A program made the translations under genes and the position numbers. Below the pieces are notes generated by a model that worked only from the letters and a program-made list of their open reading frames with translations, made no database searches and had not been told where the DNA came from. A stretch of 64,000 bases of DNA, taken from contig OZ245888.1 of NCBI GenBank assembly GCA_965229565.1, positions 682,001 to 746,000 on the forward strand, read 5' to 3'. Every line of letters begins with the position of its first letter. Within the stretch, counting starts at the first letter, position 1. This DNA is from JANQNX01 sp040217095. GTDB lineage: Bacteria > Pseudomonadota > Gammaproteobacteria > Eutrophobiales > Eutrophobiaceae. Below are positions 17,410 to 26,624 of this stretch, piece by piece.

Positions 17410-17768
17410 CGTGTCAGTGTCCTGTTTGATGCATGTAACGACAGGTACAGGTTTTGCACGTGCTGTGGCCAGCCAGCAGGTAACGCCAGGTTGGCCAGTT
17501 CATTCTCTTCGGTGAACATTATCCAGTCTGCTTTCATTTGCTCGACCTTACCACCGGTTGCAACGGGCAGTTGCAGTTCAGCCAGGAATCGCGTGATTAT
17601 CGCGTAACTGCAATCGCGCAGGGCATACTGAATGGTGATGTGCCTGCCATCACTGCTTACCGAGACCACGCCCGGGTAGTGTTGCAACCTGTCCGTTGCA
17701 GCCGCCACTGCGTCCGGTGTCAGTCCGCTTGCTACCTTGAATTTTCTTTTTTTAATTGTCTTTGTCAT
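17406..17768 (-). CDS. Conserved small protein between prmC and moeB
   Basis: A 120-residue protein of unknown function. The first 70 residues (KFKVASGLTPDAVAAATDRL, then VVSVSSDGRHITIQYAL) suggest a ferredoxin-like beta-alpha-beta-beta fold as in heavy-metal-associated domains, but no CxxC metal motif is present. It overlaps prmC by 4 bases at its start and moeB by 4 at its end, so it is translationally coupled to both. I infer a real gene from this packing. Confidence 0.75.
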   Translation of the reverse strand: MTKTIKKRKFKVASGLTPDAVAAATDRLQHYPGVVSVSSDGRHITIQYALRDCSYAIITRFLAELQLPVATGGKVEQMKADWIMFTEENELANLALPAGWPQHVQNLYLSLHASNRTLTR

Positions 17769-18601
17769 GCAGGTAATTGTCCAAGGGTAAAGCGTTCATG
17801 GCCGGCATGGTCAAGCCCGGTTGTTACGTTGTCAAAACCACCACGCAGAAGTAATTGTCTCACGGCTTCTCCCTGCTGGTAACCATGTTCCAGTAATAAC
17901 CAGCCTTCCGCGTGCATGAATGGTGCTGCATGAGTCGCGATGGTCTCGAGGGCAGCCAGCCCGTTGGCATTGGCAACCAGTGCAGTCCTGGACTCGAAGC
18001 GGACATCACCTTGTTGCAGGTGTTCATCATCCGGACTGATATAGGGTGGGTTACTGACAATAATATGAAAGCGTTGCGATGGATTGAAATCATACCAGTC
18101 CGAATGGATAAAGCGGATTTGATCCAGGCCAAGCTGCGCTGCGTTAGTTTTTGCCACTTCCAGGGCCGCCTCGTTGATATCGGTGGCGGTGATCACCGCT
18201 TCCGGGCGTTCGCTTGCCAGTGCCAGCGCGATCGCGCCGCTACCGGTACCCAGATCCAGCACTGCCACCTTTTCATGCTCTGGTAGCAGTTGCAGTGCTG
18301 CCTCGACAAGGCATTCTGTCTCGGGCCTGGGAATCAATGTTTCGGCCGTCACCCTGAGTGGCATGGACCAGAACTCGCGTTTCCCGACCAGGTGTGCAAC
18401 CGGGTGGCCCGCGGCGCGCTTATCAATCAAATGAAAGTAGGCCGCACTTACCGCTGGTGGCAGTTCCCGCTCCGGGTAAGCAAACAGGTAAGTACGTTCG
18501 CACTGCAGGCAATGACCAAGCAGGAGTTCGGCATCCAGCTTTGCCGAACCCGATTCGACCAGGGTTTGTCTTGCCTGTCGCAGCGCCTGTGCTATTTGCA
18601 T
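17765..18601 (-). CDS. prmC: Release factor glutamine methyltransferase PrmC
   Basis: Methylates the GGQ glutamine of release factors RF1 and RF2 with S-adenosylmethionine. The 278 residues contain the SAM-binding motif LDLGTGSGAIAL (from about residue 115) and the catalytic NPPY at 184-187. It lies 12 bases downstream of prfA, whose product is its substrate. Confidence 0.96.
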   Translation of the reverse strand: MQIAQALRQARQTLVESGSAKLDAELLLGHCLQCERTYLFAYPERELPPAVSAAYFHLIDKRAAGHPVAHLVGKREFWSMPLRVTAETLIPRPETECLVEAALQLLPEHEKVAVLDLGTGSGAIALALASERPEAVITATDINEAALEVAKTNAAQLGLDQIRFIHSDWYDFNPSQRFHIIVSNPPYISPDDEHLQQGDVRFESRTALVANANGLAALETIATHAAPFMHAEGWLLLEHGYQQGEAVRQLLLRGGFDNVTTGLDHAGHERFTLGQLPA

Positions 18602-18613
18602 TTCGATCGGTAA

Positions 18614-19696
18614 TCACTCGCTGATGGAAGATAACAGGTCTGCCTGGTGTTCACTGATTAATGGATCGATCACCATATCGAGGTTACCCGCCAGGAATTC
18701 ATCAAGACTGTAAAGCGTCAGGTTAATACGGTGATCGGTGACGCGGCCCTGTGGAAAATTATAGGTTCGTATACGCTCTGATCGATCACCACTGCCGACC
18801 AGGTTGCGCCGGTTTTCGGCACGCTCGGTTTGCTGTTTCTCTTTCTCGTTGTTCAGCAATCTGGCCTGCAATAATGACATGGCCCGCGCCCTGTTCTTGT
18901 GTTGTGAGCGTTCATCCTGGCATTCGACCACGGTATTGGTGGGAATGTGTGTAATACGAATCGCGGAGTCTGTCTTGTTGACGTGCTGTCCACCGGCACC
19001 CGAGGCCCGAAACGTATCAATGCGCAAGTCTGCGGGGTTGATCTGTATTTCACTGATCTCGTCTGCCTCAGGCAGCACGGCCACCGTACAGGCCGAAGTA
19101 TGAATACGCCCCTGTGATTCCGTTTCCGGTACACGTTGTACCCGGTGGGCACCGGACTCAAACTTGAGCCGGGAATACGCCCCCTCACCGATAATGCGCA
19201 GTATGACTTCCTTGTAACCCTCCAGGTCGCTTTCGGCGGCGCTGATGGTTTCTATTTTCCAGCCACGCAGTTCCGCGTAGCGGCTGTACATCTTCAACAG
19301 GTCACCGGCAAACAGCGCGGCTTCTTCACCACCCGTGCCGGCACGTATTTCAAGGAAGATGTTGCTGTTATCAGCCGGGTCCCTCGGCAATAACAATATT
19401 TGTAGTTCGCCATCCAGCCTTTCATATTTTTCCTCGGCCTGCTGCAATTCCTCGGCAGCCATGGCCTGTATCTCGGCATCGCTGTCTTTCATCATCTCCC
19501 TGGCGTTTTTTATCTGTGCCGCGGTTTTGGTGTACTCATTAAAGCAGCTGATGATAGGGCGCAGTTCAGCGTATTCCTGCGAAAGTTCGCGAAACCGGTT
19601 TTGATTATTAATCACCTCGGGATCAGAGAGCAGGCCGCCAAGGTCTTCCTGGCGCTCCATGAGTTTTTCAAGTTTTGTACGTAGTGAATCTTTCAT
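18614..19696 (-). CDS. prfA: Peptide chain release factor 1
   Basis: Recognises UAA and UAG stop codons and triggers peptide release. It has 360 residues, the usual length. The GGQ motif is at 235-237 (GASGAGGQHVNKTDSA). The codon-recognition tripeptide is PET at 190-192, in place of the more usual P-A-T or P-V-T. Operon order hemA-prfA-prmC is conserved. Confidence 0.97.
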   Translation of the reverse strand: MKDSLRTKLEKLMERQEDLGGLLSDPEVINNQNRFRELSQEYAELRPIISCFNEYTKTAAQIKNAREMMKDSDAEIQAMAAEELQQAEEKYERLDGELQILLLPRDPADNSNIFLEIRAGTGGEEAALFAGDLLKMYSRYAELRGWKIETISAAESDLEGYKEVILRIIGEGAYSRLKFESGAHRVQRVPETESQGRIHTSACTVAVLPEADEISEIQINPADLRIDTFRASGAGGQHVNKTDSAIRITHIPTNTVVECQDERSQHKNRARAMSLLQARLLNNEKEKQQTERAENRRNLVGSGDRSERIRTYNFPQGRVTDHRINLTLYSLDEFLAGNLDMVIDPLISEHQADLLSSISE

Positions 19697-19759
19697 TCTG
19701 TTCGTGTTGGAAAGTTAATGTTGCGCCGGGGCAGGACTGCGCCGGCGTGACCAGCGTCG

Positions 19760-21040
19760 CTAGCGCTTCTGGTCCTTGTGTGAGATCTCGCCGCGCAAGT
19801 CGTAGAGTTCCTCGGCTGCCTGTAGCAGGTCGTCACGGTTCTCGGCACTGGCGGTGCGTAACTTCACGCTGGGAACGTGCATCAGTTTGTTGGTCAGGTT
19901 ACGTGCCGTTTCCAGCAGGATGGTTTCAGGATCGGCGCCACCCCGCAACTTGCTCATACTACTTTCGATGACTTCTTCCTGTATCTTCTCGGCCTGGCCG
20001 CGTAGTGCACGTATGGTCGAAACTGCATCGAGGGAGTCCAGCCAGTTCATGAACTCACGTGCCCGTGAATCAATAATCTTTTCGGCCTGTACCGCGGCTT
20101 CCTGCCGGTTGCGCAGGTTTTCCTGCACCATGTCTTTCAAATCATCAACGGTATACAGGTATACGTCATCCATGTCGCCTACCTCAACCTCGATATCACG
20201 CGGTACCGCAATATCCACCATGAAGATGGGTTTATGTCGACGTTCCTTGATGGCACTTTCAACGGCACCCTTGCCAAGGATAGGCAGCGGGCTGGCCGTT
20301 GAAGAGATGACGATGTCGGCCTCGGCCAGGTGTTTCGGTATGTCACCGATCTGTATCGCGTAAACAGAATACTGGCTCGCGAGTCGTTGCGATCTTTCCA
20401 GTGTGCGGTTGGCGATAATCATACGTCGCAGCCCGTTTTCATACAGGTGCTTGGTTGCCAGTTCGATCGTTTCTCCGGCACCGATTAACAGTGCTGTCTG
20501 GTTTTTCAGATCACCGAAGATCTGTTGTGCCAGCCTGACCGCGGCAAAGGCGACGGAGACAGGATGGCTACCGATAGAGGTATTGCTGCGGACTTCCTTG
20601 GCAACATGGAAGGAATGCTGGAACAACCGGTTTAACTGGTGTCCGACACTACCGGCGTGGACGGCCTTTTGATAAGCGTCCTTCATTTGTCCGAGCACCT
20701 GTGGCTCGCCGAGTATCATCGAGTCGAGGCCACTGGCTACGCGCAGTACGTGGCGTACGGCGTGCATGTCAGGGTGTACATAAAGGAAGGGTTTCAACAA
20801 ACCCTGTTTCATACCGTGGAAATTATGCAGCCAGTCCAGCGGCAACTGGCTGTTTTCCTGGTCAAGGCTGCAGTACAGCTCCGTACGGTTGCAGGTAGAC
20901 AGGATCGCAGCCTCGTGCACGCCCTGCTGATGTTTCAGCTCGGCGAGGGCATCATTCACTACCTCGTTACCAAAGCTGATCTGTTCCCTGATCTCAATTG
21001 GCGCCGTGGAGTGATTAATTCCGAAAGCGAGTAAAGCCAT
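19760..21040 (-). CDS. hemA: Glutamyl-tRNA reductase HemA
   Basis: First committed enzyme of C5-pathway tetrapyrrole synthesis, reducing glutamyl-tRNA to glutamate-1-semialdehyde. The 426 residues begin MALLAFGINHSTAP; the catalytic cysteine is C50 in STCNRTELY. A Rossmann NADPH site (LLIGAGETIELATKHL) and a C-terminal helical dimerisation domain follow. It leads the leftward operon and diverges from the TPR lipoprotein gene, the classical hemA/lolB arrangement. Confidence 0.97.
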   Translation of the reverse strand: MALLAFGINHSTAPIEIREQISFGNEVVNDALAELKHQQGVHEAAILSTCNRTELYCSLDQENSQLPLDWLHNFHGMKQGLLKPFLYVHPDMHAVRHVLRVASGLDSMILGEPQVLGQMKDAYQKAVHAGSVGHQLNRLFQHSFHVAKEVRSNTSIGSHPVSVAFAAVRLAQQIFGDLKNQTALLIGAGETIELATKHLYENGLRRMIIANRTLERSQRLASQYSVYAIQIGDIPKHLAEADIVISSTASPLPILGKGAVESAIKERRHKPIFMVDIAVPRDIEVEVGDMDDVYLYTVDDLKDMVQENLRNRQEAAVQAEKIIDSRAREFMNWLDSLDAVSTIRALRGQAEKIQEEVIESSMSKLRGGADPETILLETARNLTNKLMHVPSVKLRTASAENRDDLLQAAEELYDLRGEISHKDQKR

Positions 21041-21109
21041 GCTGCACTTAATATGATGAAATTATTATAAAAATTTTCTGCCAGAAGCTGCGTTATTACA
21101 AGTAAAATT

Positions 21110-21121
21110 CTGTCCGGACAG
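21110..21121. promoter_or_regulatory. Perfect 12-bp palindrome between divergent operons
   Basis: CTGTCCGGACAG lies about 70 bases upstream of hemA, in the 253-base gap with the TPR lipoprotein gene. It could be an operator; no regulator is implied by the sequence. Elsewhere in the gap I see only an AT-rich stretch (21190-21240) and a short GTGTC/GACAC hairpin at 21242-21258. Confidence 0.3.
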
Positions 21122-21293
21122 CCAAAAACTTGATCCCGGCCGTTCTGGACAACATTAAAAGTGAACGAGCCGGCATTTTCAGAATCAAGTTATATTGTAT
21201 CTATGACGTTAAATTGTCATTAGAATAACATTTATATATGAGTGTCGGGATAAGACACATTACGGATTAAAGATTAGTAGCAAGAGGTTTTAC

Positions 21294-23084
21294 ATGCTGG
21301 TTTCAGACTTACGGGCATTGCTGCGAATGCCACTGCTGCTGGTAGCAGCGCTGGTTTTACAGGCCTGTACCACGATCCCCGAGAGTGAACCGGCACCTGC
21401 AGATCAGGCGCTGCTGGAAACCGGGACAGGCGAGCCGCCAACACTGGAGCAGGAAATCACCGTGCCCGAGACCAGGCCAGCCCCGGTTCGACCCAATATC
21501 GAGCTAACCGAAGATATCATGTTCAAGGTGCTGGTCGCAGAGGTTGCTGGTCAGCGCGGCAAACTGGATATTTCCGTTCAGAACTACATGGAACTGGCAC
21601 GTTCCACGCGTGATCCTGTAGTGATAGAGCGCGCTACCCGTATTGCCGTTTATGCCCGCAATGATGAGGCCGCACTTGAAGCCGCGCAACTCTGGAGCGA
21701 GGTTGACCCAAACAGTACGGATGCTTACCAGGTCATGGCCGTCATGTCGATGCGCAAGGGTGATATTGATGCGGCCCTGAAACACCTCGAAACCATACTG
21801 GCCATGTCGCAGGGCGAGATGGATCAGAAGCTTTGGATGATTGCCAATTTCCTTGGTCGCGAGGAAGACCAGGCCGCGGTCATGGAATTGATGGAACGCC
21901 TGATGCAAAGTCACATGAACGATGCCGAGGCTATTTATGCCTACGCACATGTGGCGGCACGATTGGGTGACCTGGAACGTGCCGAGACATTGCTGGAGCG
22001 GGTACTGGAATTAAAGCCGGGTAACGAGGCTGCGGTGATGACTTACCTTTCACTATTGCAGCGAAGTGGTAATACCAACAAGGCCCTGAACTGGCTGGAA
22101 CAGGCGCTGGCCGACGCAGAAGACGATTTTAACATGCGCATGGCCTATGCCCGGTTGTTGACCGATGCGAAGCGCTTTGACGATGCGCGGCGTCAATTTG
22201 AAATCCTGCAGGTGCAGGCACCTAACAGCGTGGATACTTTGTACGCGCTCGGACTCCTGTACCTGCAAACCAGTCGCCTGGATGATGCCGAGAAAAAATT
22301 CCTGCGCCTGACTGAACTCAAGAAACGTGTCTTTGATGCCAATTACTATCTCGGCCGAATCGCCGAGGAACGAGACCAGTTTGATCAGGCGGCCAATTAC
22401 TACCGTGGTGTACATGGCGGTGAAAATTACCTGGATGCCAACATACGACTCAGCCTGATACTCGCCAGGCAGGGTGAGGTAGACAAGGCGCTGGCCAATA
22501 TCCGCTCCATTGACCAACAGTCCGGCAACACCAACCGTTTAATCGTGATCCAGGCTGAGGGTGAAATCCTCACCAATGAAAAACGTTACGAGGAAGCGAT
22601 GGCCTTGTTTGATAGCGAGATCAACAAGAACCCGCACCCGGACCTTTTATATTCGCGTGCCATGCTGGCGGAAAAGATGGGGCGGCTGGATATCCTTGAG
22701 GCAGATCTGAAACAGATACTTGCCGATGATCCTGATAATGCCACGGCACTGAACGCCCTTGGTTACACGCTGGCCGATAGAACCGAACGATACGATGAGG
22801 CCTACGACTATATCAAGCGGGCCTACGAACTGAGTCCAGGCGATTTTTACATACTGGATAGTATGGGCTGGATTCTCTATCGCCTGGGTCGACTGGACGA
22901 GGCCGTGGATTTCCTGAGGCAGGCGCTGGCCCTGCGCAATGACCCGGAGATCGCCGCCCACCTGGGCGAGGTATTATGGGTCATGGGTGACAAGGAGGCT
23001 GCGCGAGAAGTCTGGGATACGGCACTGCAGGCCACGCCCACTGACGATCGTTTACTGAAGGTTATTGAACGTTTTCAACCGTGA
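21294..23084 (+). CDS. TPR-repeat outer-membrane lipoprotein
   Basis: A 596-residue lipoprotein: the signal peptide ends in the lipobox LVLQAC (Cys 25), and the rest is a long array of 34-residue TPR helices (for example ALKHLETILAMSQGE, NATALNALGYTLADRTERYDEAYDYIKRAYEL in shorter pieces). In gammaproteobacteria such a gene often sits just before lolB. Its stop codon overlaps the lolB GTG start. The function is probably protein scaffolding at the envelope; no enzyme motif is seen. Confidence 0.85.
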   Translation: MLVSDLRALLRMPLLLVAALVLQACTTIPESEPAPADQALLETGTGEPPTLEQEITVPETRPAPVRPNIELTEDIMFKVLVAEVAGQRGKLDISVQNYMELARSTRDPVVIERATRIAVYARNDEAALEAAQLWSEVDPNSTDAYQVMAVMSMRKGDIDAALKHLETILAMSQGEMDQKLWMIANFLGREEDQAAVMELMERLMQSHMNDAEAIYAYAHVAARLGDLERAETLLERVLELKPGNEAAVMTYLSLLQRSGNTNKALNWLEQALADAEDDFNMRMAYARLLTDAKRFDDARRQFEILQVQAPNSVDTLYALGLLYLQTSRLDDAEKKFLRLTELKKRVFDANYYLGRIAEERDQFDQAANYYRGVHGGENYLDANIRLSLILARQGEVDKALANIRSIDQQSGNTNRLIVIQAEGEILTNEKRYEEAMALFDSEINKNPHPDLLYSRAMLAEKMGRLDILEADLKQILADDPDNATALNALGYTLADRTERYDEAYDYIKRAYELSPGDFYILDSMGWILYRLGRLDEAVDFLRQALALRNDPEIAAHLGEVLWVMGDKEAAREVWDTALQATPTDDRLLKVIERFQP

Positions 23085-23677
23085 ACTATAGCCGCTACGC
23101 GCTGCTGTTTGCATTGTTGCTAGGCGGCTGTGCACAAGTCCCCGAACGTCCCGCCCCGGAAGAACTCGCCCCGCTCTGGTTAGTGCATCAACAGCAGGTT
23201 GGCCAGCTTTCCAACTGGGATATCAATGGTCGTATAGGTATCAGGACCGCCGATCAAAGCGGCACTGCCTCGCTGTTCTGGCGTCAGCAAGGTGCCAGTT
23301 ATGAAATGCGAATCGTGGCACCGCTTGGACAAGGTACTTACATACTTACCGGCTCGCCCTCCCGGGTGCAGATGAGTGGGCCAGATGACTTGTTACTGAC
23401 TGCCGGGACGGCAGAAGAACTGATGGTGAAAGGACTGGGCTGGTCGCTGGACCTGCAGGGCCTGCGTTACTGGGTACGTGGTCTCCCACAACCGGAAAAC
23501 GCATTTGCAAATCTTGAGCTTGATGCAGACGGACGGCTGGATTCTTTGCAACAGTCAGGTTTTAATATCGATATTGAACGCTATGCCACGGTCGACAAAT
23601 ATACCCTGCCGGAAAAACTGTTAATTGAAAATGGTGAGCTGCAATTAAAGGTATTGATCAAACGTTGGCAGATCTGA
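23081..23677 (+). CDS. lolB: Outer-membrane lipoprotein insertase LolB
   Basis: Accepts lipoproteins from periplasmic LolA and inserts them in the outer membrane; itself a lipoprotein. The start is GTG, overlapping the upstream stop. The lipobox is LLGGCAQ (Cys 17). NWDINGRIGIRT and the later GWSLDLQGLRYWVRGLP are family-typical. It has 198 residues. Confidence 0.92.
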   Translation: MNYSRYALLFALLLGGCAQVPERPAPEELAPLWLVHQQQVGQLSNWDINGRIGIRTADQSGTASLFWRQQGASYEMRIVAPLGQGTYILTGSPSRVQMSGPDDLLLTAGTAEELMVKGLGWSLDLQGLRYWVRGLPQPENAFANLELDADGRLDSLQQSGFNIDIERYATVDKYTLPEKLLIENGELQLKVLIKRWQI

Positions 23678-23721
23678 TTTGCCAACGAGTACGTCACTGA
23701 AACCTGATAATTCAACTAACA

Positions 23722-24579
23722 ATGATCTCGAAAAACTGGCCTGCACCGGCCAAGCTTAACCTGTTTCTACATATTACCGGTCGTCGGCAGGACGGTTATC
23801 ACTTGCTGCAAACGGTTTTCCAATTTATCGATCTTGTTGATGACATCGAATTCCAGCTGACAACAGATGGCGCATTACGGCGCATATCTGCCATGCCCGG
23901 CGTGGCTGAAGAAGACGATCTCGTTATCCGTGCAGCGAGACTGTTACAAGAGCACAGTGGCAGCACGCATGGTGTCGATATCAAGGTCAACAAGCGTATA
24001 CCTGAAGGTGGCGGACTTGGTGGCGGCAGTTCGGACGCGGCAACAACACTGGTAGCCCTGAATGAGCTCTGGCAAACCGGCCTGGAACCGTCACAATTAG
24101 CGGAACTTGGATTATCACTGGGTGCAGATGTGCCCATCTTCATATATGGGCGCGCGGCCTGGGCCGAGGGGGTAGGTGAGCAACTGTCACCTGTCGAGCC
24201 TGCCGAGGTTTACTACCTGGTTATTCATCCCGGCTGCAGTGTGCCGACTGCGGCGATCTTTAATGCTCCTGATTTGACACGCAATACACCTCCAATCACA
24301 ATACGCGACTTCTTCGACCGAGGTGGAATCAATGATTGCGAGGCGGTGGTGCGTAAGCAATATCCCGAGGTCAACGCGGCTATTGACTGGTTGAGCCAGT
24401 TTGCGCCGACCCGGTTAACCGGAACCGGTGCCTGTGTTTTTGCAGGCTTCGAAGACGAGTCCTCCGCGCAGGCTGCCAGAGAGCAACTTCCCGCGACCTG
24501 GCGAGGTTTTCTGGTGCGGGGAGTGAATCGTTCACCACTACAGGCCCGATTGGCAGAGGAGCGCAACGCTGCAAACTGA
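23722..24579 (+). CDS. ispE: 4-diphosphocytidyl-2-C-methyl-D-erythritol kinase IspE
   Basis: GHMP-family kinase of the non-mevalonate (MEP) isoprenoid pathway. The 285 residues begin WPAPAKLNLFLHITGRR, with the active-site lysine and the aspartate of the RxDGYH motif, and contain the ATP loop PEGGGLGGGSSDAA (about 94-107) and a C-terminal LTGTGACVFAGF. It sits between lolB and tRNA-Gln as in other gammaproteobacteria. Confidence 0.96.
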   Translation: MISKNWPAPAKLNLFLHITGRRQDGYHLLQTVFQFIDLVDDIEFQLTTDGALRRISAMPGVAEEDDLVIRAARLLQEHSGSTHGVDIKVNKRIPEGGGLGGGSSDAATTLVALNELWQTGLEPSQLAELGLSLGADVPIFIYGRAAWAEGVGEQLSPVEPAEVYYLVIHPGCSVPTAAIFNAPDLTRNTPPITIRDFFDRGGINDCEAVVRKQYPEVNAAIDWLSQFAPTRLTGTGACVFAGFEDESSAQAAREQLPATWRGFLVRGVNRSPLQARLAEERNAAN

Positions 24580-24652
24580 CAATCACGGCCAGAATACTTA
24601 TTATCGAATGACGCCTGATGGATTGCGATGTCCTGTCAGGCCAGCTGAATAG

Positions 24653-24728
24653 TGGGGCATAGCCAAGTTGGTAAGGCACAGGGTTTTGATCCCTGCATTC
24701 CCAGGTTCGAGTCCTGGTGCCCCAGCCA
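24653..24728 (+). tRNA. tRNA-Gln (anticodon TTG)
   Basis: The acceptor stem TGGGGCA pairs with TGCCCCA. The anticodon arm CAGGG-TTTTGAT-CCCTG places TTG at 24686-24688. The T arm has GGTTCGA, followed by discriminator G and an encoded CCA. Location between ispE and prs is the known site for tRNA-Gln in gammaproteobacteria. Confidence 0.97.
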
Positions 24729-24792
24729 TTATTTATTTTTGTTAAGATTTTCTGGGGAATAAGTTTACTCTTGAGTCATCGCCCGCAGGGTA

Positions 24793-24856
24793 GGGACACG
24801 ATTGCATGGATGCAGGCGGAAAGGCGAAGCAGGAGCAAGAGCCGGTGATGTCGGGA
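24793..24856 (+). repeat. Dispersed intergenic repeat, copy 1
   Basis: Contains GGGACAC, the near-palindrome TTGCATGGATGCA, then GGCGAAGCAGGAGC and TCGGGA. The same ordered blocks recur inverted at 27260-27326. No coding frame is evident. It fills the gap between tRNA-Gln and prs. Confidence 0.5.
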
Positions 24857-24861
24857 GTAAG

Positions 24862-24878
24862 CCTGGTACCCAGCCATT
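24862..24878 (+). repeat. Degenerate copy of the tRNA-Gln 3' end
   Basis: CCTGGTACCCAGCCATT closely repeats the tRNA 3' end plus flank CCTGGTGCCCCAGCCATT at 24713-24730, with one substitution and one deletion. It may mark an old attachment site or a decayed second tRNA gene. Confidence 0.4.
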
Positions 24879-24911
24879 TTTAATATGAATCAAAGCTGGA
24901 GTTATTAAGCC

Positions 24912-25865
24912 ATGTCCTTCGCCAATATGATGCTGTTTACCGGTAACTCGAACCCGCGACTGGCCGAGGAGGCCGCCAGCTATCTCAATATGCCGCTGGG
25001 CAAGTGTACTGTCGGAAAATTCAGCGACGGTGAAATCATGGTCGAAATCATTGAAAACGTGCGCGGTCGTGATGTCTACCTGATGCAATCGGTCTGTGCC
25101 CCGACCAATGATAACCTGATGGAATTGCTGGTCATGGCCGACGCCATGCACCGTGCCTCCGCTGCCCGCATTACCGCCGTGATTCCCTACCTGGGTTATG
25201 CCCGCCAGGATAGACGTTCGCGCTCATCGCGTGTGCCGATCACGGCCAAGGTCGTTGCTAACATGATTTCCGCAGCAGGTATTGACCGGGTGCTGACCGT
25301 CGATCTCCATGCCGACCAGATCCAGGGTTTTTTCGACATCCCGCTGGATAATGTCTACGGGTCACCGGTATTACTGGGCGATCTGTGGAAGCACAAGTAT
25401 CCGGACCTGATGGTGGTTTCGCCTGACGTGGGTGGTGTGGTCCGTGCCCGGGCACTGGCGAAGCGGCTGGACGATACTGACCTGGCGATTATCGATAAAC
25501 GTCGCCCGAACCCCAATGAATCCGAGATTATGAACATTATTGGTGATGTCGAGGGCCGCACCTGCGTCATTATCGACGACCTGGTCGACACCGCCGGGAC
25601 CCTGTGCAATGCCGCCGGTGCCCTCAAGGATTTCGGGGCCAAAAAAGTGGTCGCTTACTGTACACACCCGGTACTCTCGGGCAAGGCCGTTGAAAATATT
25701 GAGAAATCAAGACTTGATGAATTGGTGGTAACAGATACAATTCCCCTCCGCCCGGAGGCAGCTGCCTGCGAGCGTATTCGACAACTCAGCGTAGCCGCGA
25801 TGCTGGCCGAGAGTATACGTCGAATCTCAGAAGGCGAATCCCTGAGCTCCATGTTCCTGGATTAA
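24912..25865 (+). CDS. prs: Ribose-phosphate pyrophosphokinase
   Basis: Makes PRPP from ribose 5-phosphate and ATP for nucleotide, His and Trp synthesis. The 317 residues match the family. Motifs seen are DGEIMVEIIENVRG, the ATP-binding YLGYARQDRRSRSR-like stretch, and the PRPP loop VIIDDLVDTAGT. The organism's trp operon, a PRPP consumer, is also in this window. Confidence 0.97.
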   Translation: MSFANMMLFTGNSNPRLAEEAASYLNMPLGKCTVGKFSDGEIMVEIIENVRGRDVYLMQSVCAPTNDNLMELLVMADAMHRASAARITAVIPYLGYARQDRRSRSSRVPITAKVVANMISAAGIDRVLTVDLHADQIQGFFDIPLDNVYGSPVLLGDLWKHKYPDLMVVSPDVGGVVRARALAKRLDDTDLAIIDKRRPNPNESEIMNIIGDVEGRTCVIIDDLVDTAGTLCNAAGALKDFGAKKVVAYCTHPVLSGKAVENIEKSRLDELVVTDTIPLRPEAAACERIRQLSVAAMLAESIRRISEGESLSSMFLD

Positions 25866-25935
25866 TCCTGCTGACACCCATTCTTCCGACTGGTCGCGGT
25901 CGGAAGGTAATACTAATTAATTGAGGAGATTCTCA

Positions 25936-26604
25936 ATGGAAACTTTTGAACTCAACGCCGAAAAGCGCGAGGACGTGGGGAAGGGTGCGAGCCGCCGCCT
26001 GCGTCGCGACGGCAAAGTACCCGGTATCGTCTACGGTGCCGACAAGGATGCCACCATGATCACACTGGGGCAGAATGATGTCCTGCACCACCTTGAATAC
26101 GAGGCATTCTATTCACATATCCTGACGCTCAACGTTGGCAAGGAAACCGAGCAGGTTGTACTGAAAGACCTGCAGCGTCATCCGTTCAAACGCCTGCTAA
26201 TGCATATCGATTTTCTGCGCGTCAAGGCCGGTGAAAAACTGAGCATGCGTGTGCCCTTGCACTTCCTGAACGAGGAAAAATGTATTGGTGTCAAGCGTGA
26301 TGGCGGTGCGATTAACCACCTCATGTCCGATCTTGAAATCGAGTGTTTACCGAAAGACCTGCCTGAATATATCGAGGTAGATATGTTAAATGTCGCACTG
26401 GGTGATACAGTCCATGTTAACGATCTGAAATTACCGGAAGGCGTGGAGTCTTACGCCGAGGCACACGGCGGCGAAGAAGATGTTGGTGTGGCCACTGTGT
26501 TTATGCCGCGTGTCGTTGAAGAACCTGAAGATGAGGATGAAGAAGAAATCTCTCCTGAAGTCGAGGCGACCAAGCAGAAAGAGTCTGACGATTCCGAGGA
26601 CTAG
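25936..26604 (+). CDS. rplY: 50S ribosomal protein L25/Ctc, long form
   Basis: 5S rRNA-binding ribosomal protein. I chose the ATG at 25936, with GAGGAG eight bases upstream, rather than the in-frame TTG at 25921. The 222 residues have the L25 domain (GKGASRRLRRDGKVPGIVYG) and the TL5/CTC C-terminal domain. The last 25 residues are strongly acidic (EEPEDEDEEE), as in other long L25 proteins. Confidence 0.95.
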   Translation: METFELNAEKREDVGKGASRRLRRDGKVPGIVYGADKDATMITLGQNDVLHHLEYEAFYSHILTLNVGKETEQVVLKDLQRHPFKRLLMHIDFLRVKAGEKLSMRVPLHFLNEEKCIGVKRDGGAINHLMSDLEIECLPKDLPEYIEVDMLNVALGDTVHVNDLKLPEGVESYAEAHGGEEDVGVATVFMPRVVEEPEDEDEEEISPEVEATKQKESDDSED

Positions 26605-26624
26605 CAAGACCGGATACCGAAGAC

